Shown piece after piece: positions 58,901 to 64,000 of a DNA stretch of 64,000 nucleotides. The translations under genes and the position numbers were made by a program. Source of the DNA: Cheilinus undulatus. Lineage: Eukaryota > Chordata > Actinopteri > Labriformes > Labridae. The stretch spans positions 9,732,421 through 9,796,420 of the forward strand of contig NC_054885.1 of the NCBI RefSeq assembly GCF_018320785.1, given 5' to 3'. The notes beneath the pieces were generated by a model. That model searched no databases, was not told the DNA's origin, and was given only the letters and a program-made list of their open reading frames with translations. Numbering within the stretch: the stretch's first letter is position 1; every line of letters begins with the position of its first letter.

Positions 58901-61900
58901 ATGTCAAAGCTAAGGATTTTGTCTACTTTACCTCTGGTAGAGGACAGCAAGCCCATTCACCCTCTCGAGTTTTACAGCAGGTGGTGCCATCTTGACAGGC
59001 TACTGTGCTATTACAGGGGACATCATTGCCTGGAAACATGAAAACCACAGCAACATTTCATTATGTACTCATCAAATGCAGATGGTTAAATACTGCATAA
59101 ACCATGCTCTGAATTCCTTGCGATTACTATTTCTGACTTCGATTTTTCCCTAAGGTTAGTTCCTTTTGTTGCTGAGACCAATATACCGCTGGGCGGTAGT
59201 CTTGGTATCAAGTCCTGTTTCACTTTCTTGAGTTCTTTCATTTACTCCCTTCCTTGATTTTAAGTTTTTGGCTTTTCTCATAATGTTTAATCCTGTGTGG
59301 CATCCTGGTTTTCCCTTCAGTTTTTGAGTCCTGGTAACATTAATTTTTTAACTATTGGGGCTTTTCCACTCTGACTTTTGGGCACACCGATCCAAACCAA
59401 GCTGTGCATATTTTTACTTTTCCATCACTAGTCTGGCCACGCTGGCTACTCCAAGCCAGGTGCAATCCCTCCCAAGAGTTCTGTGTCTGCCCTGAGGTCC
59501 TCTACCAGTTGGACATTCCCTGAGGACCTCCACAGGAAGGTGGCCAGAAACATGCTCATGCTTAGGATTTTATTCAAACGTTTTATCCGTACAAATCAAA
59601 ACAAACTCTTGTTTGCAATGGCAGCCCAGCAAACACAATGCCTCTGAACTGGCACTTACATACCTATCAACTATGATCACTCAGGTCAGGAGAGTGCTGT
59701 GTTTTACATTTCAGCCTTGACTAACCTGTCAAGGTTTAATGGAACAACAGGTTTCCTCGTGATAGCAGGAAGCTTAAAACATCAACATTTTTCAGGTCAG
59801 TATTGCTCTCGCTGACACACCTACAGTGCATCGCCCTAAATTTGTACCTTAAACTAAACTATTTTGAACATTTGCTCTCAAACATGATGCTTTTTCTTTG
59901 TTCGTAGGTATTTTATTGTTACTAACTGTTTGATACATGAGAAAGTTCTAACCTGGGGCTGCCTGAGAGACAGACAAGGACGGTACTTCCTTCTCTGTAG
60001 GAGGAACTGTATTTGCGGTGGTGACTTCAGGGGGTTTCTCATCATGAACTGTCTGTGCTGTCACTTCTCCCTCTGAAGTTGGAAACACAGATACTCAGTT
60101 CATGCTGCATGAGCACAAACACATTTACAAAATGATTAAACAGAATGAGGAAGTAACCACAAAAAAACAACAGAAATCTGACCTTTCTTGTCCTCCCACT
60201 CTTCTCTGATTCGAGCAGGGAATTTGGCCCACATGGGTGTCACTTTTTTAGTCAAAGGTGAAATACATTTCGAGTGCTCCAGATCACATGCGTTCCCTTC
60301 AGGACAGCAGTGTAACTTATCGGAGCAGCACACAGCCTGTACAATAAAGACACATGGATAAGACACCATAAAGTCATGATAAGTGGACATGCAAATCCAT
60401 GATTTGACTCTTTACTCTTTCTACATTCATAACTCACTTACACGTGGAGTAACTTTGGCACTTCAAATATGCCATCTATAAAGATAAAGAGCAGCGTTTT
60501 CTTACATTTGGCATTGGACAACATCCCCACTTGCCACTTGGAGTTTCACAGCATGTCGTTCCATCAGGACACTCTGACACTTTGTCACCGCACAACACCG
60601 TAGCCACAAACTCTGCAACAAAATTAGGTAAAAGCTGATTTAAATGCTTCAAAGCACATCTAGCAAATATATTCCTTACTTCATCTGAAATTTTACAGGA
60701 ACCATTTATACCAGACTCAGTCCTGGAGATGTTTAGTGTGAGGCCAGTTGCTGTAAAGCTCTCCATGAACCAAAAACATGATAGACTGTTTAACAACGTT
60801 AGCTGGAAGTCTGATTTAGCTAATTAGAAACAGAAAACCTGCCTGCTCATTTTAACTTCCTGAAAGATGTAGTGACAGATCTATGGTTAGCAAAAGGGAA
60901 ATAAATACGTTTCCTTAAAAATCACCCCAGACAGCTAAAACCACTTCTGTTTATTAATAATATAGATCAACCGAAAGTCTTCAACATGCTGCTGGTCTGG
61001 AGAGATATTAGAAGACACTTGAAATTCCTTCTATTATATCTACTTGGCCACTTCTATAGTTTTTAGAAAAAAGATAGAATAATGATAGAATATATTAGAA
61101 TGGTCCTCTAAAGCCGTGGTTCTCAACCTTTTCAGCCCACGACCCCCGAAATAAAGGTGCCAGAGACCAGGAACCCCCACTGTACCTGAAGGTGGTTGAA
61201 CACAGCCATGCATAATACAAGAATAGTCATGTGCAGACAAGGCTGTCCATAAAGGGGGATAAATGGGAGGGGCCCATGGAGGTCAGCAAAACAATGGTCC
61301 ATTGTAAAGTTAAGCTGTGAAATCCATATTTCATATTTAACCTGAAAAAATACCACTTTTATCAAAAGGACAATCTTTTTTTAATAATTGTGTAGTAAAT
61401 AATCCCCTTTGTAAAAAACAAAAAAGAATTAAAATGATATAAAAATTAATACAATTGGTAAACAATGGCAAAAAATTGTGGAAAGGTGGTGAACTTGGAT
61501 TTTAAAAGTAGCAGAAAAGGTTTAGAAGTGTCAAAAATTAGAAAAAAAATTGGTTAAAGTGGCAAAAATTGGCATAAATATTGGTAAAAAGGAGAAAAAA
61601 TTTGGCTGAAATTGCTTTAAATTGGAAAAAATAGGTAAACATAGAAAGAAAAAATAGGCAGATACTGGCAGAAATTGGTTAAACTAGCAAAAATGGGCAT
61701 ATCAAATGGTGAAATGGGGTTAAAATGGGAAAAATTGGGTGTAAAAAGTGGTTAAAATGGGTTAATAGTAGCAGTAATGGATCAACAGAGGCAACATTAA
61801 GCTTAAGTGGCAAGAATTGGTTTAGAAGTGGCAAAAACATGCAGAAAAAAAGTGGTGGAAAGAGTTTAAAACTGACAAAAATAGGTGTTCAATGGTAAAA

Positions 61901-63532
61901 ATGTGTTATAATTGGTGGGATAAAATGATATAAAGGGGTAGAAATTTCGACACAATTGGTGTAAAGTGGCAACAGTGTAATTAAAAAAAAAAAGTCTTAG
62001 TTTTTTAGGGCAACTGGAGACCTCCTCTCAGTGTCTCGCGACCCCCAAGGGGGTCCCAACCCCAAGGTTGAGAACCACTGCTCTAAAGGCCTCTCAGATT
62101 TTACTGGCCTGTTGATCTCTCACTCCTTTAAGACATTTGAGGAAATTAAAAATGATTTTGATATTCATCATAAAGACTTTATCAGGTATCTCCAAATCTG
62201 ACACTTCACTGTGTCTTTATTGGGGAGTGCTATGGTCTCTTCCAAATCACTTAGGTTTTACGCTTTACTACTTTACTCTGATTCTTCAGCTTGTGAATCT
62301 CTGGGACCGTGATCTGGGGGTAATTAGGAGAATTCAATGAAATAAATAAAAGCTATAAAAGAAAAGGACACATTTTTATTCATTGCTTTACAGAGCTCAC
62401 TGTCTGCCAGCAGGTTGTTATGGTGCTGTTTGTTGATTTTTATTTCTGAGTGTCTATATCTGAAAAAAAAGTTTTATCATTTTTATAATATATTTAGTCT
62501 AGTACTATGACTGTTATAAAACAAATATACAATAAGAGAGACTTGGTGTTCTTCACAATAAAAAGTATGTTTCTATATTGGTATTCACATAAGCATCAGC
62601 TAAAATGAGTCTGAATATTAGATTAAAAAAACTCTGGTGAAATGTGCTTTGTAAGGCATTTAAAGGCACTGAGGCAAAAATGCATCAAACACACGGCAGT
62701 CAGAAAATTTAGAAGTCATAAGCACTAGTCAATAACTCATAGCCAGCGGAAAGGTTTGGAGCCTTGATTTAAAGAAGTGAGAGGGTGAGCAAGCTTTTTG
62801 AAAGTTTGTTTTAGATATGCAGCTTCACCAGGTTTCATTTTGACTATGCTGGAAGTCAGCAGACTTGATCAACAAGATACTCTTAAAGATCTCAATCATT
62901 AACAGCGGAGAAGCATATCAAAATAAATTCTTTGAATTTGTAGCATGTCTCTGCCTTCTGAAAACACAGACTGTTTATTTAAACTCCTTCTAAATTCTGG
63001 TTATTTTATTAAAAATAAAAGTAGTCTGACTTTGTGTTTAATTTGGAAGCCTAAAAAAAGTCTAGATCTGGATTATGACCTGTGGAATGGTTTGTGGATT
63101 CAAAGTGACTGAAGCTTTCCAGTAACTTTAAATAAGCCTTGTTTGGTTAAAAAACATGACTTCCTTTTTTATTTTTGTTCCCTTGGTACTTGTCATTATT
63201 TTGTGTTATGCACTTGTGCTGATATCGTAAGTAATGCAAGTTTGCTGCATATTATAGGAAGTTTTGCTTTTATTAATCATCTGAACAGACAGGATGTGGA
63301 ACATATGAGGACCAAGGATGGAGCCTTGGGGAACATAAGTAATTACACATTGACAGGTTTGCTGCAGATATGAGGGACGCAACAGAAATACCTAAATAAT
63401 CTACCTTACTATGGAGTAAAATGTAGTAGACTTGAGAAGAAGAGTTTTACCTTTCTTGATACAAGAGCGGCAGTCTGCGCTGCACTGGTGACCCTCTGGA
63501 CAGCAGTGTTTCCCATCAGGGCATGGGACTCC
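52958..63532 (-). CDS. grn: Progranulin / granulin precursor (5' partial, 11 exons visible)
   Basis: This is a secreted and lysosomal precursor of cysteine-rich granulin peptides. Exons in transcript order: 63532-63451, 60612-60506, 60336-60183, 60072-59953, 59029-58932, 58852-58616, 57715-57386, 54978-54745, 54596-54339 and 53101-52958 (stop TGA at 52958-52960), with at least one further exon beyond 64000. Six complete 12-cysteine granulin modules are encoded, plus the second half of an earlier one ([20 protein letters not shown]). Each module is split by a phase-0 intron between CCPLPx and AVCC. Exon 60072-59953 is a cysteine-free linker. Exon 57715-57386 carries a long Thr/Pro/Ser-rich linker. 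After the last module the protein ends [17 protein letters not shown]. Fish have several granulin genes; I cannot tell which paralogue this is. Confidence 0.94.
53465..53542. repeat. Exact 39-bp tandem duplication
   Basis: The 39-base word starting GAGTTGATCTGAAGTAGTAT occurs at 53465-53503 and again at 53504-53542 without a mismatch. The identity suggests a recent slip. It lies in the last grn intron. Confidence 0.9.
55051..57385. other. grn intron, little recognised
   Basis: A long AT-rich intron between exons 57715-57386 and 54978-54745. A possible hAT-type end (TGCAGGGGACATCAACTCC) lies near 56341. No further exon or RNA gene was seen. Confidence 0.4.
61114..62080. mobile_element. hAT-type miniature element with TGGCAAAA-like array
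   Basis: The ends are CCGTGGTTCTCAACC and GGTTGAGAACCACTG. A perfect 8-bp duplication CTCTAAAG lies at 61106-61113 and 62081-62088. The interior is a loose array of AAGTGGCAAAAATTGG words. The first 200 bp are related, inverted, to the right part of the copy at 44391. It lies in the grn intron upstream of exon 60612-60506. Confidence 0.92.
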
Positions 63533-64000
63533 CTTGAAGAGTTAAGAAACAATCAAAACATCAAGACATCTTACTGTACCGTATGTCTATTATCAATAGT
63601 ACTCTAGAAACAGCAAAATATGTGAAAGACTGAAGCTTGAGACAAACTTTCCTAAGGGGAAAAAATGGTATCTTCAGCCTTTACATATTTTTCTGCACAG
63701 AAAGTAACAATGGTGCAATAAAGTAATCATAGTACACTAGTAACTAGGGCATGGGACTGTTTTAATCTTGAATTGTTATTGATAAGGATTTTTTATTATC
63801 AGGACTAGGACTCAATTTTAATCCAAGTCTTTTGAACAGGTCATAGCTCAATCTTTCATGTTTTAATTTGGCTGAGAAAACAGATTTATCCACCAAACAG
63901 CTGTATCTATTCCATTTTCTTGCCATAATCATTATCTGCTTGCTTCATTTGAGCACATCATGATTGTCTCTTATTTATCTTTGCATAAGTCATTTTACTG

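Overview
This window looks like about 64 kb of a ray-finned fish nuclear genome, probably a teleost. The genes are vertebrate genes with ordinary GT-AG introns. The introns and spacers are AT-rich and crowded with repeats typical of teleosts: Tc1-like transposons, hAT-type miniature elements with 8-bp target duplications, tRNA-derived SINEs and minisatellites. There is no bacterial, phage or CRISPR-like content.

Layout. (1) 3561-17599, plus strand: bcat2, mitochondrial branched-chain aminotransferase. Ten coding exons are visible; only the short first coding exon is missing. (2) 22397-31281, minus strand: ifi35, an interferon-induced NID-domain protein with nine coding exons, a non-coding first exon and a perfect ISRE just upstream. 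It converges tail-to-tail with bcat2. (3) 33393-36715, minus: rpl27, complete at 136 codons, with a TOP-like transcription start near 37288. (4) 41838-50008, minus: rundc1, complete with five coding exons, about 567 residues. (5) 52958-63532, minus: progranulin (grn). Eleven 3' coding exons are visible, carrying six complete granulin modules and half of a seventh; the 5' end lies beyond 64000.

Gene context. From memory of the human genome, RUNDC1-RPL27-IFI35 have the same order and orientation on 17q21, so the middle of the window is an old syntenic block. BCAT2 (human 19q13) and GRN (elsewhere on human 17q21) flank it here, marking synteny breakpoints on both sides. The five genes do not form a pathway. 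They cover amino-acid catabolism, interferon response, translation, a RUN-domain adaptor, and a secreted/lysosomal growth factor precursor.

Non-coding DNA. Most of the structure outside exons is mobile-element debris. The clearest cases are a complete but dead Tc1 copy (19199-20446), several hAT miniature elements with recognisable 8-bp duplications (16162-16963, 44391-45047, 61114-62080 and others), a 600-bp inverted-repeat element filled with a 20-bp EcoRI-site array (50643-51242), a 21-bp minisatellite (about 40020-40900) and a 1.5-kb fold-back element split by a hAT insertion (about 43611-45135). I found no previously undescribed gene system. The best leads are the ifi35 ISRE, the divergent progranulin C-terminus and the nested fold-back elements. 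All exon boundaries were read by eye from splice sites, reading phase and family similarity; no alignment was run.
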